NCBI GenBank assembly: GCA_030710605.1
Contig: CP092874.1
Span: 71,762,555 to 71,826,554 of the forward strand
DNA length: 64,000 nucleotides
Reading direction: 5' to 3'
DNA from: Cordylochernes scorpioides
Taxonomy: Eukaryota > Arthropoda > Arachnida > Pseudoscorpiones > Chernetidae
Notes under the pieces: generated by a model
Databases searched by the model: none
The model's input: the letters and a program-made list of their open reading frames with translations, nothing else
Told to the model about the DNA's origin: nothing
Translations under genes and position numbers: made by a program
Part shown: positions 20,101 through 32,100 of the stretch, piece after piece
Position numbering within the stretch: position 1 is the stretch's first letter
How the letters are laid out: the number at the start of each line of letters is the position of its first letter

Positions 20101-23100
20101 TGAGCCTGAAGAATGGACCAAACTCCTTTCAGCTACAAACCCAGCTGAGACTTTGACTTTCCTGGAGTATTTTGCCCTGGATGAAGGATTGGAAATTTGC
20201 GGTTCACCCGAATTAGAAGAAAGGAAGAAACAGAAGACGATGAGGTGAAAGAAGAGATAATGATGCCTACTAGAGGGGAAGTAATCGCGGCCCTCGAAAC
20301 CCTCCAGAAGCTGTCCAAAACCTCTGCGGATATTGATGTTCATTTTGAAGATGACCAGGATGAAATAAGAAGGGAGTGTCTGAAACAGTGCCCAATCAAA
20401 TACCACCAAAAAACTATAACAGACTTTCTGAAGCCTGCAGAGAAAACCCAGATATAGGATACTATATGCATACTGCATATGCTGCATACACATAAACATT
20501 GTATGTACCAAGTATATTATGTAAGTTGTTTCTTTTGTTGTTCTTTTTTATTTGTTTTTTAAATAAACTTATATTCTCATGTTATTGCCTTACATTGTGA
20601 TTATATTATCCATATTGTCTTTTAAAATAAAATACTTTATGTACATACATATACATAATTGTTGTTCCTTAAAATTATAAAATATTTTCATTAATATTGT
20701 TTTCAAATAAATTTATTCATTATTCCTCAGAAATGTAGTTTTCGTACTCATCAGTAGTACATAAGTACAACCCCCGGATACCACGAATTCAATTCGTCTA
20801 ATACGAATTCGGTATATATTCTTTTAAGACGAAAAGGGTATTTCGTTCTCCCGTTGAGTTCGTCTTAACGAGGATTACTGTATATAAAAAAGTGAAACCA
20901 AATTTGTATTCTTTATCTGATTTTTCTGCATTGCTGCAGATATGTCACACCTATAAAATACTTTTCAAAATATATACAGTAAAACCCCTCTATAGTGAAC
21001 CCCAATAGGACAGAGCTTTTGTTTCACTATAGCCACGGTTTGGCCATTTTTTTTTACTTTCAAAATTTTTAGACCGTATAATTAAAGGACAGCCATACAC
21101 ACTGGAAGAGGCTTCCTCTTAATAGTGGTCACTTTGTTTTAATCCCCTTAATTGACCAATTTCCTTACATTAATACTGAATAATAATAGAAATCATTAGA
21201 TGATAGGTTCTTCTTATCATTAATGTTAAAAGTCATGACATATAGTATGTAAATATCTTTTTTAATGTATGACTAGGAATGTAGATTTCTATTGAATGTA
21301 TAAATTATTATGTAAATTTCCTTTTGAATGTATATAACTTAGCCGTGTTGTTTAAACAAAGAGTTTTTTTAGTAGAGCAGAAGAGCTTTACAGGTGTAGC
21401 CGCTAGTTTTGTCTTCCTTATTTCTTTCTTGCTTGATCACCCGAGGGCAGCCCAAACAATATCAAGACTTTGGGTAAAAGTTTTACTTGTTAAAGGAGGT
21501 TTCTTTAATTTGACCTCTCATACCTTAACATTTGTGGCGTCCCCGGGTGGGCTGCGTGGGCTGGTCAAGCAGAGGAAGTATTGGAGCCTGCCGAGTAGCA
21601 GAGGAAGTATTAGCCTGCCGAGTAGCAGAGGAAGTATTAGCCTGCCGAGTAGCAGAGGAAGTATTAGCCTGCCGAGTAGCAGAGGAAGTATTAGCCTGCC
21701 GAGTAGCAGAGGAAGTATTAGCCTGCCGAGTAGCAGAGGAAGTATTAGCCTGCCGAGTAGCAGAGAAGTATTAGACTGCCGAGTAGCAGAGGAAGTATTA
21801 GCCTGCCGAGTAGCAGAGGAAGTATTGGCCTGCCGAGTAGCAGAGGAAAGTATTACCTTGCCGAGTAGCAGAGGAAGTATTGGAGCCTGCCGAGTAGCAG
21901 AGGAAGTATTAGCCTGCCGAGTAGCAGAGGAAGTATTAGCCTGCCGAGTAGCAGAGGAAGTATTAGAGCCTGCCGAGTAGCAGAGGAAGTATTGGAGCCT
22001 GCCGAGTAGCAGAGGAAGTATTAGAGCCTGCCGAGTAGCAGAGGAAGTATTAGCCTGCCGAGTAGCAGAGGAAGTATTAGCCTGCCGAGTAGCAGAGGAA
22101 GTTTAGCCTGCCGAGTAGCAGAGGAAGTATTAGCCTGCCGAGTAGCAGAGGAAGTATTAGAGCCTGCCGAGTAGCAGAGGAAGTATTAGCCTGCCGAGTA
22201 GCAGAGGAAGTATTAGCCTGCCGAGTAGCAGAGGAAGTATTGGCCTGCCGAGTAGCAGAGGAAGTATTAGAGCCTGCCGAGTAGCAGAGTAAGTATTAGA
22301 GCCTGCCGAGTAGCAGAGGAAGTAGGAGAGCCTGCCGAGTAGCAGAGTGAGAGTGAGAATCTGTGGAGCTCAAGGGAAAAGTGAAGCTCAAGGTTTAAAG
22401 GAGCTCAAAAAGCCCTTTGTTAAAGGTTTAAAGGAGCTCAAAAAAGCCCTTTGTTAAAGGTTTAAAGGAGCTCAAAAAACCCTTTGTTAAAGGTTAAAAG
22501 GAGCTCAAAGGAAAAGTGAAGCTCAAGGTTTAAAGAAGCTCAAAAAGCCCTTTGTTAAAGGTTTAAAGGAGCTCAAAAAGCCCTTTGTTAAAGGTTAAAA
22601 AGGAGCTCAAAGGAAAATGAAGCTCAAGGTTTAAAGGAGCTCAAATAGCCCTTTGTTAAAGGTTAAAGGGAGCTCAAGGGAAAAGTGAAGCTCAAGGTTT
22701 AAAGGAGCTCAAAAAGCCCTTTGTTAAAGGTTAAAGGGAGCTCAAGGGAAAAGTGAAGCTCAAGTAAGGTTAAAGAATTCTAAGAGGTTAAAGGAAAATC
22801 TAAAGAACTCAAGGAAGCTAAGATAAATCTAGGGGGACAAGGCTAAAGGCTACCTACAAGGTGAAAGGATATCTACAAGGTGAAAGGATATCTACAAAGT
22901 GAAAGGATACCTACAAGGTGAAAGGATACCTACAAGGTGAAAGGATAACTACAAGGTGAAAGGCTACCTACAAGGTGAAAGGCTACCTACAAGGTGAAAG
23001 GATACCTACAAGGTGAAAGGCTACCTACAAGGTGAAAGGATACTTACAAGGTGAAAGGATACCTACAAGGTGAAAGGATAACTACAAGGTGAAAAGCTAC

Positions 23101-26100
23101 CTACAAGGTGAAAGGATACCTACAAGGTGAAAGGATAACTACAAGGTGAAAGGATACCTACAAGGTGAAAGGATACCTACAAGGTGAAAGGATACTTACA
23201 AGGTGAAAGGATACCTACAAGGTGAAAGGATAACTACAAGGTGAAATGGAGGAGTTGAGCAAAATAAGAGAGGCTGCCAGAGGTAGATTTGCTGAGCAAG
23301 TCAATGGTTTAAATGCGGAGTTAAAGGATCCTTCCATTGATAGGAGTGGCATATATGCAGCGTATGATAGGTTGGAATCTCTCCATTTGGAGCTGGTGGC
23401 ATTGAATGAACAATGCCAGGGAATTTTATTGGCCCAAGAGGCTATTAGCGATGATGAGATAGATAGGGAATTTGGGGAGTGTGAAACCTATATAATGGAA
23501 AGATTTTATTTAGAGGCTAGAATTTGCGTAATGCGTGAGCAGGATAGGGATGCTCTTTCTACTGATGGTATGAATGGAGTTGAATTTAAAGAAGCAAATA
23601 TAAAGGGAGACAAAGTCTCAAGTGATGAATATATATTAGAAATGGACTTTAATAGGGAAGAGTTGGAGCAAGAGGAAATTGCTAGTGAAAAATGTGAATA
23701 TGCAAATTTAAAGAATAAGGAAGATTCTGAAGCTGAGTCCAAAGGCGATAGAATAGGGGATTCGGAAGCTGAAACCAAGGGTAATGGAGTAAAGGATTCT
23801 GGAACAGCAATTAAAGGTTATGAATCGGTGAACAATTCTAGAGCGGTAGCTGAAGGTGCTGATCAAGTGAAGATTTCAGATGATGAAACTAAATCGATTG
23901 ATGATAATGAGGAAAGAGTTGTCAAAGTTCAAGCATCGAGGAAATTGGTGGAAGCAAGACCAACTGGAGATATGGAATTTAAAATAAAGGATAATTATAA
24001 GGAAACAGAATCCCAAGATTTGAAAATCATAAATAAATCTGATTATGCAGAGAATAAGGACGATAAATACAACGGGGAAAAGATCATGATGGAAATGAAG
24101 CGAAAAATATAGACGCAGACAAGGTACTGATTCAAAGGTGGAAGAAAAGCTAGATGCAGAACAGGGTACTGATTCAAAGGTGGAAGAAAAGCTAGATGCA
24201 GAACAGGGTACTGATTCAAAGGTGGAAGAAAAGCTAGATGCAGGACAGGGTACTGATTCAAAGGTGGAAGAAAAGCTAGATGCAGAACAGGGTACTGATT
24301 CAAAGGTGGAAGAAAAGCTAGATGTAGAACAGGGTACTGATTCAAAGGTGGAAGAAAGGCTAGATGTAGAACAGGGTACTGATTCAAAGGTGGAAGAAAA
24401 GCTAGATGCAGAACAGGGTACTGATTCAAAGGTGGGAGAAAAAATTATTGATCCAAAGGATTGGTTGAATGAGGGGTTCATCGAAGGAGTTAATGAGATC
24501 CACCTGAGGTAAAAGGACACTATTTGCCCCGTCACTTTTTGTTTAAGAGTGGGTCCAAAACGACGCCTATACGGCCAGTATTTGATGACGCTTCCTGTCG
24601 GGGATATAACGGACTTTCCTTGAAACGATATTTAAGGAGGGGACCCATTCTGCTGAGAAGAATCCCGGAAATAGGGATAAAACTTCGGGAAAATAAGTTC
24701 GGAGTTTTGGCCGACATGAGGAGATATTTCCAGGTGATGGCCATCAAGGAAAATGATTGGGACTACCTCCGATTTCTTTGGAAGAAGAAGATGGACGCTT
24801 ATGGGGCAATCTCCGGTGGTGTGTATGGAGAGGGTGCTGCAGTGTGCCGAGGAGAAGATGGTTTTCCTGGATAAGAGCCTGGGCTCCCTGCAACGGTGTC
24901 CCACCTACCAGGATCCCCCATCACGGTGGAACGGATTTTTTCTTTCTTGTTTTACAAAAAAGAAAGGTGGGGTATGTTAAAAGTCATGACATATAGTATG
25001 TAAATATCTTTTTGAATGTATGACTAGGAATTTAGATTTCTATTGAATGTATAAATTATTATGTAAATTTCCTTTTGAATGTATATAACTTAGCCGTGTT
25101 GTTTAAATAAAGAGTTTTTTAGTAGAGCAGAAGAGCTTTACAGGTGTAGCCGCTGGTTTTGTCTTCCTTATTTTCTTTCTTGCTTGATCACCCGAGGCAG
25201 CCCAAACAATATCAAGACTTTGGGTAAAAGTTTTTATATGTTAAAGGAGGTTTCTTTAATTTGACCCTCTTATACCTTAACAATTAACATACATGTACCT
25301 CTATGTCTAATTTAGAAATCAGAACAAATCCTAGGCAAAGTTTTATTAAATATATATTCAAAGATATAAAATGATTTTAAAACATCATTATCACATTAAA
25401 TAATACATTGTTTACTTGGAAAAATGGCTCTAACACCTTGTTGCTTCAAAGCATTCTTCAAGCATTACACCATTCAAATAAAGTTGATGTTTTTCTTCCA
25501 TTTCATTTTCCCACATATTCTTCTAAGTCTAGATTCGTCTTTTTTAAACCTGCCATGCAAAACATTGCTGACTTTAAAATCACCATAGTTAATGGCATAA
25601 AAATAGTTTTGTTTGATCACGGGACCATTTATTTGGATTTTTTTTTTAGCCCTAAAACGTACGATCGCGATCGCGGCAAAAGTTGAGGTTGATTCCTCTT
25701 TGTAACAAATTTTAATAGCTTTATATTTTATCTTTTATAATAGAAAAGTTATATTATCTTATTTTAATATGTTCTTAACATTTAGCCTGTGTTGTTTCAC
25801 TTTGAAAAGTTCTGAAAAATGGCCTTTTTTTTTTAAAGAAATAACGCTTTTGTTTTTAAAATGCCTTTGTTTTCTTCATTTTGGAAGCCATTTGTATTTT
25901 TATATTTCAAATTTAATGGATGAAAATATATTCTATTTAATGAAAAGTATAATGTGTTAAAATTTATACAACATACAGCAAAAAAAAAAGTGCAAAATTT
26001 AAAATAAACAATGCCGCTAAATTTATTGTTTTGAAATCGCGATCCGCGAGCTGAAACATGCTCAAAATTTGGTTGTTTTAATTTTTTTTTAAATTGCAAT

Positions 26101-29100
26101 TCTAAGTTCGTTATAAGCATAGTATTTTAAATAGATTTTATTATTTTGGGACCGAAAATAGGTTCGTTATAGGGGTAGTTCGTTATTCTAAAAATCGCAA
26201 AGTTCGTTATAACGATGGTATTTTCAATGGAATGGAATTGGGAATCGGCGTGGGTTCATTATAAGGGAAGGTTCGTTATATCCAGGGTTCGTATTAGCGG
26301 GGTTTTACTGTATAATAATAATTGTTGAAATCATTCTTGTACACTATATTTGTTTGTGGGTGTATGTTGCAGCTCACATAAAACATTTTCCAGATCTCTC
26401 CAATTTTTCATACGTCAACAGTAATAAAATATTATCATAAATTTAGCGCCCTCTAGCACTGAAAATTATAAGTATATTTTAATCTTCTTCTTCTTTCTTA
26501 TCTCCACTCAATCACACTAAGGTATCAAGCTTGTAAAGCTTGAGATTTTTGATGGTGTCTGCCGGGGAAGAGTTGTTATTGTTGTTGTTTCTTATCCCCT
26601 TGTGTAAAGATTACACGAATTCCATGAGTTCATGCTCCTCGAGCTGTTTTATGATGAGCAGCGGCCTCTCCCAAAGGTCCTGTTTAGTGCATCTAATGCA
26701 AGCCAAAATGTGTTCTGGAGCTGCAGGTACCAAACTACATTTTGGGCAAGTGGGATAAATTTTGTTATTATTTTCTATCTTCAATGGCTTGAGATGGCCT
26801 GTTCTAAAGCCTGTTGTAAAGCTTGAGATTTTTGATGGTGTCTGCCGGGGAAGAGTAGAGCTCATCAATGGATGAATCAATACAGTCAATAATATGTCTT
26901 GGGGTTGCAGGCTGAGAATTGCACTTAGTACATAGTGGGAAAACCTTGCAACCATTCTGGAAAGTCATTGTCCGTAGATGACCAGACTTAAGTCTGGAAA
27001 TCAAAGACTGTTGTTCTCTTGGGAGGACAGAACCGGTGCTTGTCCCTGCTCTGTACCAGTCATGTGCAGCATCAGATTTCCATTCTTGCAGGCATTGGGT
27101 TTTGATGGTACGACTATATTTGAATGCATTTATTTATAAATGTTATGAAAGAAGTAAGACAATATAATTTCCCTATTTGCCATAGAAGGAGAAACACAAG
27201 TCGAAGGGAGATCCCCGCATTGGGCACTTTTTTTCTGATTAAAAAAAAAACATGCTTAAATGGCCACCGTTTCTTGCAAAAGTACAAACCCACCAGCAAG
27301 TGCAAGTAATCAAACGGGGCTCTGGCACATTTGTAAGGGCAAAGTCGAACTGCTTTTCACATGTGTAGACATGTAGTGCACTTAGAGTAAAAGTAGTTGC
27401 CAACATCTACCCACCATGATTATCATGGCCTGTATTTACTGTATTCATTGTAATTGCTATTTAGACACATTTGGTGTCCAAAGGGTCAACTTTATTTGAA
27501 AGGGGTAATACTGGGAGAGTGATATCAAACAAGGTACTAGAAACATTTCTTCAAGTAAATGCAGTATTATATGTTAAGGATCTTCTAAAATACTTTTATA
27601 TCTTTGAATATATATTTAATAAAGCTTTGCTTAGGATTTGTCTTAATTTTTAAATTAGACATAGATGTACATATGTATGCTAATGATAAGAAGAATCTAT
27701 TATCAAATGACTTCTTTTGATATTCAGCATTAATATAAGGAAATTGGTCAATTAAAGGAATTAAAACAAAGTGACCATTATTAAGTGGCTGACTTTTCCT
27801 GTGTTCATGTCTGTCCTTTAATTATACGGTCTAAAATATTTGAAAAGTAAAAAAAATTGCCAAACCATGGCTATAATGAACCAAAAGCTCTGTCCCATTA
27901 GGATTCACTATAGAGGGGTTTTACTGTAATATGATAAAGATGTTTTAAAATACTCTTATATTTTAATGTATAATTTTAAAAGTGGGGGTCGGTGGAAGGC
28001 TGGTTAAACCGTTTGGTTTTCCACCACTACGACCCGGTTTCGATTCCCGCATTGGACACTTTTTTCTGTTTAAAAAAAAAAAATGCTCCAATGGCCCCCC
28101 GATTCTTGCAAAAGTCCAACCCCACCAGCGAGTGCAAGTAACCAAACGGGGCTCTGGCACATTTGTAAGTGCAAAGTCGAACTGCTTTCACATGTGTAGA
28201 CATGTGGTGCGCTTACAGTAAAAAGCAGTCGCTAACTTCCCACCATGATTATCATGGCCTGTACCACGTGTACTAGGGATAAGCAAAAAAAAAAAAAGAA
28301 TTAATGTAAGGAAATCCGTCAAATTAGAGAATTAAAACAAAGTGGCCATTATTAAGTGGCTGCCTTTTCTTGTGTGCCTAGCGGGCCTTCAATTATAAGG
28401 TCTAACATTATTGAAAAGTAAAAAGAAATAAACCAAACTGTGGCTATATTGAACCAAAAGCTCTGTCCCATTGGGGTTCACTATAGAAGGTTTTACTGTA
28501 TATATTGTTTTTTAAATAGAAGAATATCTAATGCGCTTACTATGAGAATTTTTTGATTACCGTAACTATATTGTAAGATTATAAACTCAAAAAGAGCTTC
28601 TTCTATAGAACATGTTTATTTTGCTACTAGCCGAATGACCCGGGCAACGCCCGTGTTTTACCCGATTGAATGTTTTGATTCAAATACTATTTGTTACAAT
28701 TATAAATTGGCACCTTAAATAATTGCATATGTTAGTTAATAACTATAGCCTATGTGCTTTATCTGTCTATGTACTGTTGGCTTCCGTAGGCGTCTCTTAC
28801 TGGGAAAAAGAAAGAGAGGATTCCATTTGGTTATTATCTAATATATGCCTTCATTTAGGGAGCGGCCCGCTCCAACACAATAGTTGCAAAGACGAAATAG
28901 CGAGTGGGGGGGCAAAGGTGGCGTGATCGTAGCCAACCAATAGGAGGGCGCCATTCCAAAAAAAAAAAAGCAAACGGTGACAGAGGTGAATGATTAAGAG
29001 ATGAAGAATTGATGACGCTCGTAACTGTATATAGAATGCCTGTTTATGCCTGTTGAAGAATGATGTCCTTCGAAAGCTAGCGAAATAAACATGTTTAATA

Positions 29101-32100
29101 GAAGATGCTTCTTTTGTGTTTATAATCTTACAATATTACTATGAGAATTACAATGAGAAATATATTGGAGTACCTGGCTATCAGTGGTAAACCCTTCCAA
29201 AAGTTACACTGTGTATTCACTAGGATTGTGATGCTATCTAGAGTTTTGTGATGTTGCAGTGACTCCAGTTGTTTCTGCAGCCAGGGACTCCAATCCCAAG
29301 TCCTGGAGCACTACATTGATCTAATGTGTCAGTTTGAGCCTACACTGGTGGAACCCTTCCTTCGCTCCATAGAAGGATACCGGCTGGAGCCCACACTGAA
29401 GGTACCTATCCCTGTCATATCTCCTGGTGTTAGGTGTATTTTATTTGGAATCACCAGATATGGGAATGTAATTTATCCCTCCTATGGGATCTGCTAACAT
29501 TCTAAATTATTGAGTTCTGCCAACTTGTTCAGAGAAGGCAACTAAGGATTTGAAAGATCTCTTCATCCTCTTTTCTCATCTCAACTTGGGCCCAACTATG
29601 ACAGGGTCGATGCAAGGGAGCCCACACTGAAGATATCTTGCAACTATCCCTTTCACATCTCATGGTGTTGAGTGTATTTTGTTGATCACCAAATACTGGA
29701 AATGTAATTTATCCCTCACAAGGTAATAACACCAAATCCAAATAAATAAATAATGTGTGACGTTTCGGTAACAGCATTTTTACCATCTTCAGACAAAAGT
29801 ACTGAATGAGAAATTTTACCATAGCATGTTTTAAATAGTTACTGTTATCAAGTGTGTAAACAAGATAGCAGATAAGAAGAAGATAGTTTTCTTATCTGCT
29901 ATCTTGTTTACACACTTGATAACAAAACCTATTTAAAACATGCTGTGGTAAAATTTCTCATTCAGTACTTTTGTCTGAAGATGGTAACCACACTTTTACT
30001 TAAATGTCACACACTATTTATTTATTTGGATTTGGTCTTATTACCTTGTGTTTATTATCTATAATCCAAATTGTGCCTTATCGTCATTTATCCCTCTTAT
30101 AGGATCTGCTCACTTTCAATTCTTTCAAAAATTCTAAATTATTGAGTGCTACCAACTTGTTCAGAGAAGACAACTAAGGATTTAAAGATCTCTTCATCCT
30201 CGTTTCTCATCTCAGCTTGGGCCCAACTATGACAGGGTTGATGAAATTTTGCAGGAACTTGGAGAGATGATACTGTTCACAAGCCAATTTTTATATTTTT
30301 GATCTCACGCCTAAAAAAGTGAAATCAATTAAAATTTATATTGGTGAATTATATTGTTATGTAAAACCTAGAAGCCATAATGGAATGTGAAAGAATATCT
30401 ACAGTAAAACCCGCTAATATGAACCCCGGATATAGCGAACCTAATGTAATTCCCAATTCCATTCCATTGAAAATACCATCGTTATAACAAACTTTGCGAT
30501 TTTTAATATAACGAAATACCCCTATAATGAACCTATTTTAGGTCCCAAAATAATAAAATCTATTTAAAATACTATGTTTATAACGAACTTGAAATTGGAA
30601 ATTAAAAAAAAAATTAAAAATAAGAAAATTTTGTACATGTTTCAACTCGCGGAATGCGATTTCAAAACAATAAATTTAGTGGCATAGTTTGTTTTGATTT
30701 ACATTCTATTTTTGCTGTATGTTGTATACATTTTTACACATTATACACCTGTCCCCCGATTTACACGGTATATACGTTCCTGAGAAAAACATGTAAATCG
30801 GGGGATAGGTGTACACAGAAATAAAAATAAAATGCATTGACAGGTTAAACTATGTAGTCAGCACATAAGCTCGGGATTCCTCGTGAGATGTGTACACAGC
30901 GCATGTGTTCAATCACAGTAGCATTTAGTATAGTGCGATAAAAAAAAAAAAAAAAAAAAAAAAAAACTTATTTGGAAAACCTTGTAAAAGCGAAAACGTG
31001 TAAAACAAGTACCGTGTAAATCGGGGGATAGGTGTACTTATTATTAAATAGAATATCTTTGCAACCAACAAATTTTAAATAGAAAAAAATGCAAATGGCT
31101 TCCAAAATCAAGAAAATAAAGGCATTCTAAAAATAAAAAAGTTATTACTTATTAAAAAAAAACCCCAGCATTTTCAAAATTTTTCAAAGTGGAACAAGAT
31201 AGGCAAAATTTCAGAGAACATGTCAAAATAAGAAAATATAACTTTTCTATTATAAAAGATAAAATAGAAGATTATCAAAAATTGTCTACAAAGAGGAATC
31301 AACCTCAACTTTTGCTGAGATCTTACGTGTTAGGACTAAAAAAAAAAGTCCAAATAAACGGGCCTGTGACGCAAGAAAAATATTTTTATGCCATGAACTA
31401 TGGTTATTCAATAGTTTGAATGATAGGTTCAAAACAAAATCTAGACTTAAATCTAGACATATGAAATGGAAGAAAAAAATTTATTAACTTTATTTGAAAG
31501 GTGCAATGCTAGAAGAGTTTTATTCTAGTTTGCATTTTCAATTTTTAATTTAAAAAATAAAAGTTTTCTGGACTTATGGGCCACCCTGTATATTTTTACA
31601 CTATCATGATTATTATACAAAGTGTGGAAATATTGACCAAAATATGTAATACAAACATATAAATATATACAGATCCAATCAAATACTATGGAAGAAAGGA
31701 AACAAATATAAAAGAGACAAATTCTAATAGGTGACCTGGACCAGTACATTTTTTTTTTTCTAAGCTATATTGCTAAACCTATTATACAAAGTGTGGAAAT
31801 ATTGACAAAATATTTATAGTGCAAATATATAAATATATTCAAATCCAATCATATACTATGGAAGGAAAGAAACAAGTACACAAGGTAAAAAGACCAAATC
31901 CAAAGAAATAAGTGTAAGAGAAAAAAATTCAAATAGGTGTCCCAGGATTAGTACAAAATTTGTCTATATATACAGTGAAACCCCGCTAATACGAACCCTG
32001 GATATAGCGAACCTTCCCTTATAACGAACCCACGGCGATTCCCAATTCCATTAAAAATACCATCGTTATAACGAACTTTGCGATTTTTAGAATAACGAAC

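Larger units (their letters stand above)
19303..20880 (+). mobile_element. pogo/Tigger-type transposon, deletion derivative
   Basis: 1,578 bp between TA dinucleotides, absent from copy A. Terminal inverted repeats: CAGAAATCCCTCGTTATCAC at the left, and the right end reads, reversed, CAGTAATCCTCGTTAAGACG. Both are followed by 'cgaactc'-type subterminal motifs typical of Tigger elements. It encodes only the DNA-binding part of the transposase. Confidence 0.85.
21224..25282 (+). mobile_element. BEL/Pao LTR retrotransposon, non-autonomous, repeat-rich
   Basis: 4,059 bp with 5-bp target-site duplication ATTAA (21219-21223 and 25283-25287). LTRs begin TGTTAAAAG and end CCTTAACA. PBS, gag-like ORF, a truncated RT segment and a purine tract 'agaaaggtggggta' before the 3' LTR are present in order. 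Protease, most of RT, RNase H and integrase are missing. Nearly half of the interior is four different tandem arrays. About ten differences between the LTRs mean it is not brand new. Confidence 0.85.
20977..26310. mobile_element. Composite Tigger-like insertion hosting a BEL/Pao element
   Basis: 5.3-kb insertion relative to copy A (empty TA site near 2413). Left end TA-CAGTAAAACCCCTCTATAG, right end 'tattagcggggttttactg'-TA. The two ends belong to two different Tigger-like subfamilies (left as in 48544, right as in 31973 reversed), so it is a chimera. A BEL/Pao element occupies 21224-25282. Confidence 0.7.

Noticed and set aside
21324-21980. 218-codon ORF over the 27-bp array as a repeat protein
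   Set aside because: It starts in the LTR, crosses the primer-binding site and then runs through a tandem array whose unit is a multiple of three.
23876-24535. Minus-strand 219-codon ORF (STFESVPCSASSF repeats)
   Set aside because: Antisense to the gag-like ORF and the 42-bp array; open only because of the repeat period.
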